Below, piece by piece: positions 35,183 through 43,778 of a DNA stretch of 44,051 nt. The position numbers and the translations under genes are program-made. The notes beneath the pieces are model-generated. The model did not search any database, had not been told where the DNA came from, and saw only the letters and a list, made by a program, of their open reading frames with translations. Location: positions 1 through 44,051 of the forward strand of contig JADZDR010000041.1 of NCBI GenBank assembly GCA_020850945.1, written 5' to 3'. Numbering within the stretch: the first letter of the stretch is position 1; the number at the start of each line of letters is the position of its first letter. This DNA comes from Acidimicrobiia bacterium. GTDB taxonomy: Bacteria > Actinomycetota > Acidimicrobiia > UBA2766.

Positions 35183-36547
35183 GTGAGCTTTCGTACACGC
35201 GTCACGCTGCTCGTGGCCCTTGCCGTCGCCGTCTCCGTCACCCTCGTGGCTCTCGTGGCATGGCTCGCTGCCCGAAACGAGCTCGTCGACCAGATCGATG
35301 CATCGCTCGCTTCCCGCGTAGAGGGCGATCCGGGCGGGTGGCCGGGACACCAACCCCACGGTGGTCCCATCTTCGGAGCGGACGAGACCGCACAGATCAT
35401 CGACTCGGACGGTGACGTCGTCCGTCCTCGGGCGACGCCTCTTCTTCCCGTGGATGACGCCGACATCGCGCTGGCAGCGGGAGCGGATCCCGGCACGGCC
35501 CGAACCCGTACCGTCGAGATCGACGGGGAGCCCTACAGGGTGTTGACCGCCGCCCTGTCGGACGGTTTCGCCGTCCAGATCGCGACCCCGTTATCGGACA
35601 CCTACGCGTTCCTCCGGCGACTCGGCGTCACTCTCGTCGTCATCGCCGTTGTCGGTGTGCTGGGTGCCTGTGTCCTCGGCTTCGCTGTCGCGTGGCGCTC
35701 GATCACGCCCGTGGTCGGGCTCAGGACGGCCGCGGAGCACGTCGCTGTGACGCAGGACCTCTCCGCCACCATCGACATCGACCGCAACGACGAGATCGGT
35801 CGCCTCGCATCGGCGTTCAACGCCATGCTCGGCGCTCTCGACGAGTCGCGCACACAGCAGCGCCAGCTCGTAGAGGACGCGAGTCACGAGTTGCGCACAC
35901 CGCTCACCGCCCTCCGCATGAACATCGACATGCTCGCACGCGGGAAAGCCCTCAACGACGCAGACCAGGCCGAGATCCTGGTGGACGTGCGCGATGAGCT
36001 CGAAGAGCTCACGGTCCTGGTCGGCGAGCTCGTCGATCTCGCCACGGACCCGACGACCGCCGAAGAGCAGAAGGAGGATGTGCGCCTGGACGTCATCTCT
36101 GCCCGCGCGGCCCGGCGGGCCGCGCGGCGCACCGGTATCGCTATCGTCGTCGATGCCGTCCCCACGACCGTCTTCGGATCTTCTGCCTCGCTCGAGCGGG
36201 CCGTGGCGAACCTCGTCGACAACGCGTGCAAGTTCAGTCCCGTGGGCGGGCAGGTGGTGTTGACCGTGGGGGACGGCCGCGTGGCTGTCGCCGACGAAGG
36301 CGAGGGCATTCCCGCGGCGGACCTCCCCCACATCTTCGACAGGTTCTTCAGGTCGGAGCAGGCTCGGTCCGTTCCCGGGTCGGGGCTCGGGCTCTCGATC
36401 GTGCGCCAGATCGTGGAAGGCCACGACGGATGCGTCTTCGCGGAGAACGCGCCCTCCGGTGGAGCCGTGGTGGGCTTCGACCTCCCCGACGTGGAGCAGG
36501 GCGCTGTCGACGCACCGATGGATTCGGCCTCGTCTGGGGACCAGTAG
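35183..36547 (+). CDS. Sensor histidine kinase, MprB-like
   Basis: The 454-residue kinase has two membrane helices (about residues 8-30 and 153-175) enclosing an extracytoplasmic sensor of about 120 residues that includes the Gly/His segment GWPGHQPHGG. HAMP, then a dimerisation domain with an intact H-box (DASHELRTPLTAL, His at residue 235), and an ATPase domain with N-box NLVDNACKFS, G1 DEGEGIP and G2 GSGLGLSIV follow. The GTG start at 35183 lies one base after the response-regulator stop. The organisation resembles mycobacterial MprAB. The signal is unknown. Confidence 0.92.
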   Translation: MSFRTRVTLLVALAVAVSVTLVALVAWLAARNELVDQIDASLASRVEGDPGGWPGHQPHGGPIFGADETAQIIDSDGDVVRPRATPLLPVDDADIALAAGADPGTARTRTVEIDGEPYRVLTAALSDGFAVQIATPLSDTYAFLRRLGVTLVVIAVVGVLGACVLGFAVAWRSITPVVGLRTAAEHVAVTQDLSATIDIDRNDEIGRLASAFNAMLGALDESRTQQRQLVEDASHELRTPLTALRMNIDMLARGKALNDADQAEILVDVRDELEELTVLVGELVDLATDPTTAEEQKEDVRLDVISARAARRAARRTGIAIVVDAVPTTVFGSSASLERAVANLVDNACKFSPVGGQVVLTVGDGRVAVADEGEGIPAADLPHIFDRFFRSEQARSVPGSGLGLSIVRQIVEGHDGCVFAENAPSGGAVVGFDLPDVEQGAVDAPMDSASSGDQ

Positions 36548-36600
36548 CCTCCAGACATCCACATCAGGCATCCGTATTGAGAGCTAGCCAGTCGCGTGAC

Positions 36601-39153
36601 GTGCCCCCGGCCCCTGGTATCGGTGGTGAGGTGCACGCGCGCCGCCTCAGGGCGCTCGCCGAGCGTGCTCTGAGCGCAGGTACCGCCGGCTTGGACCCCG
36701 AGACGACCGGGCGTGTGCGCCTCCTGAACTGGTTCACGCTCGTCGCCGTCCCCGCCGCTCTCGCCCTGGCCGTCTTCAGCGGCATCTCCGGTCTCCGTTC
36801 GTCCCTGGATTCGGCTCTGGCCGCGTTCGTCCTCATCGGCGGAGGGCGTGTGCTCCTCGCCGTGTCCGCCGGCCTCACCGTGGCCGGGAACGTCATGGTG
36901 GCCGGAGTGTGGGCGTGCGGTGTAGTCCCCGCGTTCTCCGACGACATGCTCGGCCCCGCCAACCTCCTCGTCGTCGCGCTCACACCGTTCGTCGCGTCCC
37001 GCCTCCTGCCACGGGTCTGGCTCACCGTGTGGACGCCTGTCGCCGTCGCTTCCCTCGCGGTCCTCATCACCACGGCCGACTTCGGCGTGTCGCACGGAGC
37101 CGAGCAGGCGATCGAGATCTTCGCGTGGACGGTAGGCACCGCCGTACTCGTCTTCTTCGGTGCGTCGGCGTCGTCAGAGGTCGCGGGGGCGGTGGCGAGG
37201 GCCGGTCGCCAGGACCGGTTCACGCGGTCGGTCCTCGACGCGTCGCCGGCGATGATCGCCCTCCACGACGCCGATGGCCGCCTCGTCCTCGTGAACGACG
37301 TGTTCGCACGCATGGCCCGGGTCGCGGATGCCGAAGCCGTCCTCGCCCGCCAGGACGAGCTCGTCGCCCGCGCGCCGGACTTCGTCGCCGCCGAGCTGCG
37401 CGAGAACTCCGAGATCCTGGATACTGGCACGCGTGTGTCGCGGGACGTGACCGTCTCGGACCAGAACGGCCGCCTCCGCACCTTCCATCTCTCCAAGAGC
37501 CGGATCGCGGGCCCCGACGGCCACCCGTACGTGCTGACGGTGGCGACGGACGTGACGGAACGGGAGGAGGCCGAAGCCGCGCGCGCCGCGGCCGACGCCC
37601 GCTTCCGACTCGCCTTCCGCCAGAGCCAGATCGGAATGGCCTTCATCGACGTGGCGGGACGCTTCACGGAGGCCAACCCGGTCATGGGTGAAACGCTCGG
37701 CTGCTCCGACAACGAGCTCATCGGGGCCCCCGTGCGCAGCTTCGTGCACCCAGACGACCGCACGACCGTGGAACACAGCGCACGCCGCCTCCTGCAGGGG
37801 AAGACGGATGGCGTCCGTCACCGTTTGCGCCTGCGCCGCGTCGACGGCCACTACCGCTGGGCGGACGTGCACGCCCATCCGCTCGAAGGTGGCGGAAGGC
37901 GGAACGGATTCTGGATCCAGGCCGTCGACGTGACACAGATGGTGGAGGCACGCCTCGCGCTCGAGGCGGCCAGGGACGAGGCCGAGGAGGCGAACCGGGC
38001 GAAGTCGGACCTGCTCGCCGCTGTGAGCTACGAGATGCGCACCCCCATGACCGATGTCCTCGGCATGGCGGACGTCCTCCTCGACACCGAGCTCGACACC
38101 GAACAGAGGGCCGAACTGGCGACAGTCAGGGCGTCCACGGAACGCCTTCTCGACATCGTCGGATCGGTTCTCGACTACGCCCGGATCGAGGCCGGCTCGT
38201 TCGAGGTCCAGCGGGTCGGTTTCGACCTGAGCGACGTCCTGGCCGACGTGGCCCGTCGCGCGGCAGAAGCCGCTCTGTCGCAGGGGCTCGAGTTCCGCAC
38301 GTACCCGCACGAGTGCAGCCTCTCCCGCTTCAGGGGCGATCCCGACGCCCTGCGGCGCATCCTCGGCAATGTCGTGTCGAACGCGACCCGCTTCACGGAC
38401 TCCGGCCATGTCGAGCTCGGCGTGAGCTGCGAGCCACTCGAGGCGGGAGGCAGCCTCGTGCGGGTCACGGTTTCAGACACGGGCCGTGGCATACCCCCCG
38501 AGCTACGCGACCGGATCTTCGACGAGTTCACCCGCGTGGACGAGGCGACGGGTGGAACCGGGCTCGGTCTCACCATCGCCCGCCGTATCGTCGAGATGAT
38601 GGGAGGACGCATCGGTGTGGAAAGCGAGCTGGGGGTCGGCTCCACGTTCTGGATCGAACTTCCCCTCGAGACTGCGACAGAAGGTGCGTACGCACCCGAC
38701 GTGGCAGCTACACCCGCGACGGGGAGTCCTGCGGCCACCGGCCCCCGGCCCCTGCGCGTCCTCGTCGTCGAGGACAACGCCGTCAACCAGAAGGTCCTCG
38801 TCCGCATGCTCGCTGCCCTCGGCCACGCATCGACTGTCGTGGCCAACGGCGCCGACGCCGTCCAGGCGTGCACGGCCGAGTCCTACGACGTGATCCTCAT
38901 GGACTGCGCGATGCCTGTCATGGACGGGTACGAGGCGACACGGCGCATTCGCGCCCTCCCCGGGGATGTGTCGGCGACCCCCATCATCGCCGTGACCGCC
39001 CACGCCATGAAAGGCGTCTCACAACGGTGCTTCGAGGCGGGGATGGACGACTACCTCGCGAAGCCCTTCGGGATCCGCGAGCTGGGTACCGTGCTCGCGG
39101 CCTGGAGCGAAGCCACGCACACACGCAGGGCCGAGGTGGGCGAACACACCTGA
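36601..39153 (+). CDS. Hybrid PAS histidine-kinase-like protein lacking the phospho-acceptor His
   Basis: The roughly 850-residue protein has an N-terminal membrane domain of several helices (about residues 40-195), two PAS domains (about 210-320 and 335-455), a coiled-coil, a HisKA-like segment, an ATPase domain (N-box NVVSNATRF, G1 DTGRGIP, G2 GTGLGLTIA), and a C-terminal receiver with phospho-Asp in LMDCAMPVMDG and Lys in YLAKPF. The H-box reads VSYEMRTPM: codon TAC at 38029-38031 encodes Tyr (residue about 477) where His is normally essential. The ATPase and receiver look intact. It starts 53 bases after the MprB-like kinase. The GTG at 36601 is my best start; TTG 36577 and GTG 36631 are alternatives. 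Confidence 0.82.
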   Translation: MPPAPGIGGEVHARRLRALAERALSAGTAGLDPETTGRVRLLNWFTLVAVPAALALAVFSGISGLRSSLDSALAAFVLIGGGRVLLAVSAGLTVAGNVMVAGVWACGVVPAFSDDMLGPANLLVVALTPFVASRLLPRVWLTVWTPVAVASLAVLITTADFGVSHGAEQAIEIFAWTVGTAVLVFFGASASSEVAGAVARAGRQDRFTRSVLDASPAMIALHDADGRLVLVNDVFARMARVADAEAVLARQDELVARAPDFVAAELRENSEILDTGTRVSRDVTVSDQNGRLRTFHLSKSRIAGPDGHPYVLTVATDVTEREEAEAARAAADARFRLAFRQSQIGMAFIDVAGRFTEANPVMGETLGCSDNELIGAPVRSFVHPDDRTTVEHSARRLLQGKTDGVRHRLRLRRVDGHYRWADVHAHPLEGGGRRNGFWIQAVDVTQMVEARLALEAARDEAEEANRAKSDLLAAVSYEMRTPMTDVLGMADVLLDTELDTEQRAELATVRASTERLLDIVGSVLDYARIEAGSFEVQRVGFDLSDVLADVARRAAEAALSQGLEFRTYPHECSLSRFRGDPDALRRILGNVVSNATRFTDSGHVELGVSCEPLEAGGSLVRVTVSDTGRGIPPELRDRIFDEFTRVDEATGGTGLGLTIARRIVEMMGGRIGVESELGVGSTFWIELPLETATEGAYAPDVAATPATGSPAATGPRPLRVLVVEDNAVNQKVLVRMLAALGHASTVVANGADAVQACTAESYDVILMDCAMPVMDGYEATRRIRALPGDVSATPIIAVTAHAMKGVSQRCFEAGMDDYLAKPFGIRELGTVLAAWSEATHTRRAEVGEHT

Positions 39154-39168
39154 ACCCGCCTCGTACGC

Positions 39169-40323
39169 TCAGGGCTTGGTGTTGCGCACGATCCACATCG
39201 CGAAGAACTGGGATCCACCCCCGTAGGCGTGCCCGAGGGCCGTGGCTGCCCCGTCCACCTGGTGAGCGCCGGCTTGGCCCCGCACCTGCATGGCCGCCTC
39301 CGCAAAACGCAGCATCCCCGAGGCGCCGATGGGATTCGAACAGATCACGCCGCCGCTCATGTTCCAGGGAATGTCACCATCGAGCGACGTGGCACCCGAT
39401 TCCGTGAGCTTCCAGCCCTCCCCTTCGGGCGCGAAGAACAGGTTCTCCAACCACTTCGGCTCGAACCAGCTGAACGGCACGTAGACCTCGGCACAGTCGA
39501 TGTCGCGTCTCGGATCCGTGATGCCGGCCTGGGCGTAGACGTCCCTGGCGCACTCCTGTCCCGCCCGCGGGTTCACCTTGTCCTGGCGGGCGAGCATCGT
39601 CGGCTCGGACCGCCACGCCATGCCGTGCACCCACGCGGGCGGCAGCTTGCCGCTCGCAGCATGGGCCTCCGACGTGAGCACGAGCGCACATGCTCCGTCC
39701 GACGACGGACAGGACTCGAGGAAGCGGATCGGATCCCAGAGCATCATGGAGTCGCGCACCTCGTCGTACGTGACCGTCATCTGCTTGTGGGCGTAGGGGT
39801 TGAGGACTCCGTTGTTCGTGTCCTTCACGGCGACCTTGATGCCGATGTCGTCGGGGACGTCGTGGCGCTCGATGTATGCCCGCACGTAGGGCGCGAAGTA
39901 TCCACCTGCCCCGGCCACGAGTGGTGGAGCGAAGGGGATCTTCATCGCGAGTGCCCACATCGCGTTCGACTCGGACTGCTTCTCGTAGGCCACAGTGAGC
40001 ACGCGCTCGTGCACGCCTGCCTTCACGAGACCGGCGGCGACCATCGCCGTCGACCCCCCCACCGAGCCCGCCGTGTGCACGCGCAACATCGGCTTCCCCG
40101 GGGCACCGAGGGCATCCGCGAGGAACAGCTCCGGCATCATGACACCCTCGAAGGTGTCGGGCGCCTTGCCGATCACGACGGCGTCGATGTCGGCCCACGT
40201 CATCTGGGCATCCTCGAGTGCCCGGGTCGCGGCCTCACGCACGAGTCCCGGCATCGACAGCTCGTTGCGCTGCGTGTTGTGCTTGGTCTGGCCGATCCCG
40301 ACGACGGCCACGTTGTTCGCCAT
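39169..40323 (-). CDS. Thiolase-fold lipid-transfer protein, Ltp3-like
   Basis: The 384-residue protein has the SCP-2/thiolase-like fold: start NVAVVGIGQTKHNTQRNEL, AEVYVPFSWFEP in the second half, and GHAYGGGSQFFAMWIV at the C-terminus. At the site of the nucleophilic Cys of true thiolases the sequence is RVHTAGSVGGST, with no Cys, and the usual GHPxG motif is GHAYG. This fits Ltp-type proteins, some of which are retro-aldolases in sterol side-chain removal, rather than a thiolase. It is the last gene of a DUF35-DUF35-Ltp4-Ltp3 operon, the same set as Rv3521-Rv3523 in M. tuberculosis. The function is inferred from this match. Confidence 0.8.
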   Translation of the reverse strand: MANNVAVVGIGQTKHNTQRNELSMPGLVREAATRALEDAQMTWADIDAVVIGKAPDTFEGVMMPELFLADALGAPGKPMLRVHTAGSVGGSTAMVAAGLVKAGVHERVLTVAYEKQSESNAMWALAMKIPFAPPLVAGAGGYFAPYVRAYIERHDVPDDIGIKVAVKDTNNGVLNPYAHKQMTVTYDEVRDSMMLWDPIRFLESCPSSDGACALVLTSEAHAASGKLPPAWVHGMAWRSEPTMLARQDKVNPRAGQECARDVYAQAGITDPRRDIDCAEVYVPFSWFEPKWLENLFFAPEGEGWKLTESGATSLDGDIPWNMSGGVICSNPIGASGMLRFAEAAMQVRGQAGAHQVDGAATALGHAYGGGSQFFAMWIVRNTKP

Positions 40324-40326
40324 TGC

Positions 40327-41388
40327 CTAACCCTCTCGAGCCTCGAGGACACACACGAGGTTCTGCTGCAGACATGGGCCCGAGGTCGCGTGTGCCAGGG
40401 CGCGACCGGCCGCCCCGTCCAGCACGCGTTGCGCCGCCTCACCGATACGCGTGAGACCCGCAACCATGAAGGGATTCGCCGCGAGCGCACCCCCTGAGGG
40501 GTTCACCTGTGTCACCGCCGCGTCGATCCCCAGGGTGTCCTCGAGGATAAGGGACTGGTGCGTGAAGGGGGCATGCAGCTCCGCCACGTCGAACGTCCCC
40601 GACGCGTTGGCCTTCTCTGCCGCGATCCGGGTCGACTCCGACACCGTCAGGTCGCGCATGCCGAGGCCGGGTGCCTCGATGCGGTGATCGATACCCACCA
40701 CCCAGGCAGGATGCTCGACGAGATCCCGCGCGCGGTCTCCTGCTGCGAGGATCACGGCGCAGGCTCCGTCGCTGATGGGCGGGCAGTCGTGACGACGCAG
40801 CGGTGACACGAACATCGGTTCGGCAAGGAGGCCTTCGACGGTGAACTCCCCCGTGACCTGAGCGCACGGATTCGTCATGCCGTTGCGGCGGTCGCGCACG
40901 GCGACGGATGCCATGTCGGCCTCGGTGCGGCCCACCCCCTCGAGGTATGCGCGGCACTGGATCGCCGCCATGCCGATCGGGTCGATCCCGAGGGGGAACA
41001 CGAGGTAGGGGTCGAGCTGGAGACGGAGGACGTCGACGAGGTCCCCCGGTGACCCCTTGCCGTAGGCAAAGGCAAGGGCGGTGTCGATCTCGCCCGTCTG
41101 GAGCTTGACCCACGCCTCGTACAAGGCCCAGGCTCCGTCCATCTCGACGTGGCTCTCGTTGATGGGGGGCCAGGCACCGTAGGCGTCGAGCGCCCCGACG
41201 AAGGAGAACGGCATTCCCGCCTGGAAGTCGGTCGACCCGTGCACGACGAAGTCGATGTCGTCTCGCTCGAGTCCGACTTTCTCCCGCACCTCGTGCAGGA
41301 CGGGCATCAGTATCTCGACCTCGTTGCGGTCGGAGTCACGGCGCACGTTCGGTGCTTGGGCGAAGGCGACTACGGCGACATCCCTCAT
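40327..41388 (-). CDS. Thiolase-fold lipid-transfer protein, Ltp4-like
   Basis: The 353-residue protein (mycobacterial Ltp4 is about 354) begins RDVAVVAFAQAPNVRRDSD and has VVHGSTDFQAGMPFSFVGAL, PPISDGACAVILAAGDRA and QVNPSGGALAANPFMVAGL. In the region of the thiolase nucleophile the sequence is SHVEMDGAWALYEA, without Cys, so classical thiolysis is unlikely. It lies three bases upstream of the Ltp3-like gene and ten bases after a DUF35 gene, so the two Ltp proteins may form a complex with the OB-fold proteins; that is inference. Confidence 0.8.
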   Translation of the reverse strand: MRDVAVVAFAQAPNVRRDSDRNEVEILMPVLHEVREKVGLERDDIDFVVHGSTDFQAGMPFSFVGALDAYGAWPPINESHVEMDGAWALYEAWVKLQTGEIDTALAFAYGKGSPGDLVDVLRLQLDPYLVFPLGIDPIGMAAIQCRAYLEGVGRTEADMASVAVRDRRNGMTNPCAQVTGEFTVEGLLAEPMFVSPLRRHDCPPISDGACAVILAAGDRARDLVEHPAWVVGIDHRIEAPGLGMRDLTVSESTRIAAEKANASGTFDVAELHAPFTHQSLILEDTLGIDAAVTQVNPSGGALAANPFMVAGLTRIGEAAQRVLDGAAGRALAHATSGPCLQQNLVCVLEAREG

Positions 41389-41398
41389 TGGCTGTCCC

Positions 41399-41917
41399 TC
41401 ACATGTGGTCCTTGTACGACTCCGGTGTCGCGTCGGGCTCGCCGCTCGGGCGGAAGTACCGGATCGACTCGAGCGTGGGCTCGGGATCGTCGACCCAGAC
41501 CGCCTCCACCCTCATACCGGGATGGATCTGGGAGACCTCTGCCTCCTGGATGAGCGCCTGGAACGTGATGTCGGCGCCGTCGAGGAGGATCTGCGCGCAG
41601 ACGTAGGGGCACTCGACGGCCTGGCCCGCGAAGGGGACGTTGACGATGCAGAAGGTGGTGACGGTCCCTTGGTCCGTCAGCTCCACGTCCTGATCCGTCG
41701 GTTCGCCGTTCGCTGGGTCGGAGCCACGTGGCGGGACGTAGACGAGCCCGTGGTCCCCGTGCCTCTGCCCGACGAGGCGTCGCTCCGGGATGTGGGAGAG
41801 GAAGCGGCTCGCCGCCTCGCCCGCGGTGTACTCGTACTCGACATGGATCGGCACCACTATGCCGGTCACGAGGTCCGCGGGAGCGTCCGTGTCTCCGGTG
41901 TCCGTGGCTCCACTCAC
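41399..41917 (-). CDS. DUF35 OB-fold protein (Rv3521-like), zinc-ribbon Cys absent
   Basis: The 172-residue protein contains YEYTAGEAASRFL, VYVPPRGSDP and a C-terminal OB-fold with TVTTFCIVNVPF and FQALIQEAEVSQI. DUF35 proteins partner acyl-CoA-processing thiolase-fold enzymes and usually have a zinc ribbon with four Cys before the OB-fold. Here the ribbon region (RRLVGQRHGDHGLVYVPPRG) has no Cys pair. The GTG start at 41917 overlaps the stop of the upstream DUF35 gene (GTGA). Confidence 0.8.
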   Translation of the reverse strand: MSGATDTGDTDAPADLVTGIVVPIHVEYEYTAGEAASRFLSHIPERRLVGQRHGDHGLVYVPPRGSDPANGEPTDQDVELTDQGTVTTFCIVNVPFAGQAVECPYVCAQILLDGADITFQALIQEAEVSQIHPGMRVEAVWVDDPEPTLESIRYFRPSGEPDATPESYKDHM

Positions 41918-42366
41918 GACGCACCCTCGGGCTCGAAGCACGCGATGTCGCGGATGCCCCCGACACGGTCCTGCGCCCAGCGGACCTGTACGCGCATCCC
42001 CGTGGACACGGCGTCCTCTCCGCCTGCATCGAGAGCGTGCAGGAGAGGTGTGTCCGCACCGTCGAGCTGCACGAGTACCCATGCGAAGGGTTGATCCAAG
42101 GGATGGCTGGGGCGGGGCTCGTGCACCCACGCCCACGACGTGACGACACCCGCCTCACCGACGTCGACGAGGGCATCCGCGCCGAGGTCCTCGTACGTGT
42201 CGGGGTCGAATTCGAGGGGTGGCACGATCACACGGCCGGACTTCGTTCGCGTTCCCCTCACGACTCTGTCCCGCAGACCGGTCACGAAGTGGCTCAGGAC
42301 CGGCCCGAGGCTTCGCGTGTAGTCGTACTCGACGACATGCGAAGCGGTCAGTGAGTGCTCTGTCAT
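41914..42366 (-). CDS. Second DUF35 OB-fold protein, zinc-ribbon Cys absent
   Basis: The 150-residue protein starts VVEYDYTRSLGPVLSHFVTG, has RTKSGRVIVPPLEFDP at the ribbon position (no Cys), and an OB-fold with VTSWAWVHEPRPSHPLDQPF and FAWVLVQLDGADTPLLH. It resembles its downstream neighbour, probably an old duplication forming a heterodimer. It is the first gene of the operon: the ATG at 42366 has AGGGGAAC upstream, and KstR-like site D begins 25 bases further upstream. Confidence 0.78.
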   Translation of the reverse strand: MTEHSLTASHVVEYDYTRSLGPVLSHFVTGLRDRVVRGTRTKSGRVIVPPLEFDPDTYEDLGADALVDVGEAGVVTSWAWVHEPRPSHPLDQPFAWVLVQLDGADTPLLHALDAGGEDAVSTGMRVQVRWAQDRVGGIRDIACFEPEGAS

Positions 42367-42390
42367 CCTGTTCCCCTCATGTCGCAGATT

Positions 42391-42404
42391 TGTAACACGT
42401 TTCA
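42391..42404 (-). promoter_or_regulatory. KstR-like operator, site D (DUF35-Ltp operon)
   Basis: TGTAACACGTTTCA fits TnnAACnnGTTnnA. It lies directly upstream of the first DUF35 gene and overlaps the stop codon (42404-42402) of the methyltransferase gene. No -10 box is as clear here as at sites A and C. Confidence 0.52.
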
Positions 42405-43172
42405 TTTTTCCGTGCCAGCCCGCCGCGCGACCAGGACGAGGACGCGCGGGATGTCGCACGACTGCGCGTACTCGGGTGCGAGGGAGAGGAACCCGGGTGG
42501 GGGCGGGGGCTCGAGCAGTTCCTCGATCACGAGACCGGACTGCACGAACGCGGCCACGTAGCGGGAGAGGGGACGGTGGTGGAAGGTGAGACGCACGCCC
42601 GCGTCGACCTCCTCCTGCGTGGTCTGCTCGAGGAGGTACGGTCCGACCCGCCAGTAGGACTCGCCGAGGATGCGGTCGTCGATCCACCCCGACTCGGGAG
42701 TCTGGAAGAGGGGGTGATTGAGCACGACCACGGCACGTCCCCCCACACGGGTGACACGCGCGATCTCCGAGATCGCCACGTCGAGATCGGCGACATGCTC
42801 GAGCACGAGGACGACCACGACTGCATCGACGACCCCGTCACGGACAGGCAGTGCCTCGACCGCCCCACGCGTGAGCAGGAGTACCGGGCCCGCGCGCGGA
42901 TCCGACCTCTCACCCGCCACCCCCATCTGTGCGGCGGAGGCGTCACAACCCACGACGGTCGCCCCCGCTGCACTGAGCATGCGTCCCACCTGCCCCTCAC
43001 CACAGCCCGCGTCGAGAACGATCTGTCCCGGACGCGGTGCCACGAGCTCACGCACGAGGGGAAGGATCTGCTCCTCGTATTCGGGATCGCGGCCCGCCGT
43101 GAATGACGCACGCCACCAGTCGGCATGCTCCTCCCACTCCCGATTCCCCCCCGGTGTCCGTGTCTCGCTCAC
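42402..43172 (-). CDS. Class I SAM-dependent methyltransferase
   Basis: The 256-residue protein has motif I VLDAGCGEGQVGRML (SAM binding), the acidic residue in VVGCDASAAQM, and the post-motif VLVLEHVADLDVAI with GGRAVVVLNHP, as in UbiE/Methyltransf_11 enzymes. The substrate is unknown. The GTG start at 43172 lies 20 bases after the lipoprotein gene, so they may be co-transcribed. Its stop lies inside KstR-like site D, so it is not itself downstream of that site. Confidence 0.85.
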   Translation of the reverse strand: MSETRTPGGNREWEEHADWWRASFTAGRDPEYEEQILPLVRELVAPRPGQIVLDAGCGEGQVGRMLSAAGATVVGCDASAAQMGVAGERSDPRAGPVLLLTRGAVEALPVRDGVVDAVVVVLVLEHVADLDVAISEIARVTRVGGRAVVVLNHPLFQTPESGWIDDRILGESYWRVGPYLLEQTTQEEVDAGVRLTFHHRPLSRYVAAFVQSGLVIEELLEPPPPPGFLSLAPEYAQSCDIPRVLVLVARRAGTEK

Positions 43173-43192
43173 GCCGGGAGTCTGGCAGATGA

Positions 43193-43714
43193 CTACTGGC
43201 CGAGAACGGAACGCATCGCGGCCGTGGCCGCCTCACACGTAGTGGCCGCCGTCATGACGAGCACATCACGCGATGTCGGCCACATGTCGACGCAGCTCCC
43301 CGGACCTGCGTCGAGCTCCCAAACCGTCTCGTCGCCCATGTCCACGCGGCGGGCCGATTCGCCGAGTACATGCGGCAACATCGACGCGTCCGTTTCCGCC
43401 GCACCGTGGAAGACGATTGCACTGAGGATCACAGGTTCTTCACCCACGGCGCCGGTTACGGGACGCATGAGCATGCTGGCCAGCCGCAGCCCTTCGAGGG
43501 CCGGCATCTCGTCGACCTGCGTGGGTTCGATGCTCCAGCCTTCGACGACGTCGGGCAGGTATGCCTCGGGATCGGCGGGCCGGGCGGCCGCCTCTACGCG
43601 TTGTGGCTCTGCCACTCGCGCCACGTCCAGAGAACGGTCACACGCGACGAGCAGCAGGGAGGAGAAGACCAGCGCGGGCAGGATGGCAATGGAGAGGAAG
43701 AGGGTGCGTCGCAT
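43193..43714 (-). CDS. Putative lipoprotein of unknown function
   Basis: The 173-residue protein starts MRRTLFLSIAILPALVF and has a lipobox LLLVAC, so it should be lipid-anchored outside the membrane. The mature part of about 148 residues has a few Cys (GSCVDMW and TTCEAA) that could pair in a disulfide, and no motif I recognise. The ATG at 43714 starts the signal peptide directly. It lies 64 bases downstream of uvrA and 20 bases before the methyltransferase gene. Confidence 0.72.
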   Translation of the reverse strand: MRRTLFLSIAILPALVFSSLLLVACDRSLDVARVAEPQRVEAAARPADPEAYLPDVVEGWSIEPTQVDEMPALEGLRLASMLMRPVTGAVGEEPVILSAIVFHGAAETDASMLPHVLGESARRVDMGDETVWELDAGPGSCVDMWPTSRDVLVMTAATTCEAATAAMRSVLGQ

Positions 43715-43778
43715 GGGATCGTCCCATGTCTATGTGCGGTGCCTGAGACGCATGTGAGAACCGCGCCGGCGGATCCGG

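Noticed and set aside
36226-36600. Upstream in-frame extension of the hybrid kinase into the MprB-like gene
   Set aside because: It overlaps the ATPase domain of the kinase gene in another frame and its composition is Arg/Gly-rich shadow.
39169-41388. Annotation of the two thiolase-fold genes as acetyl-CoA acetyltransferases
   Set aside because: Both lack Cys at the nucleophile position and sit with DUF35 partners, so an Ltp-type role fits better.
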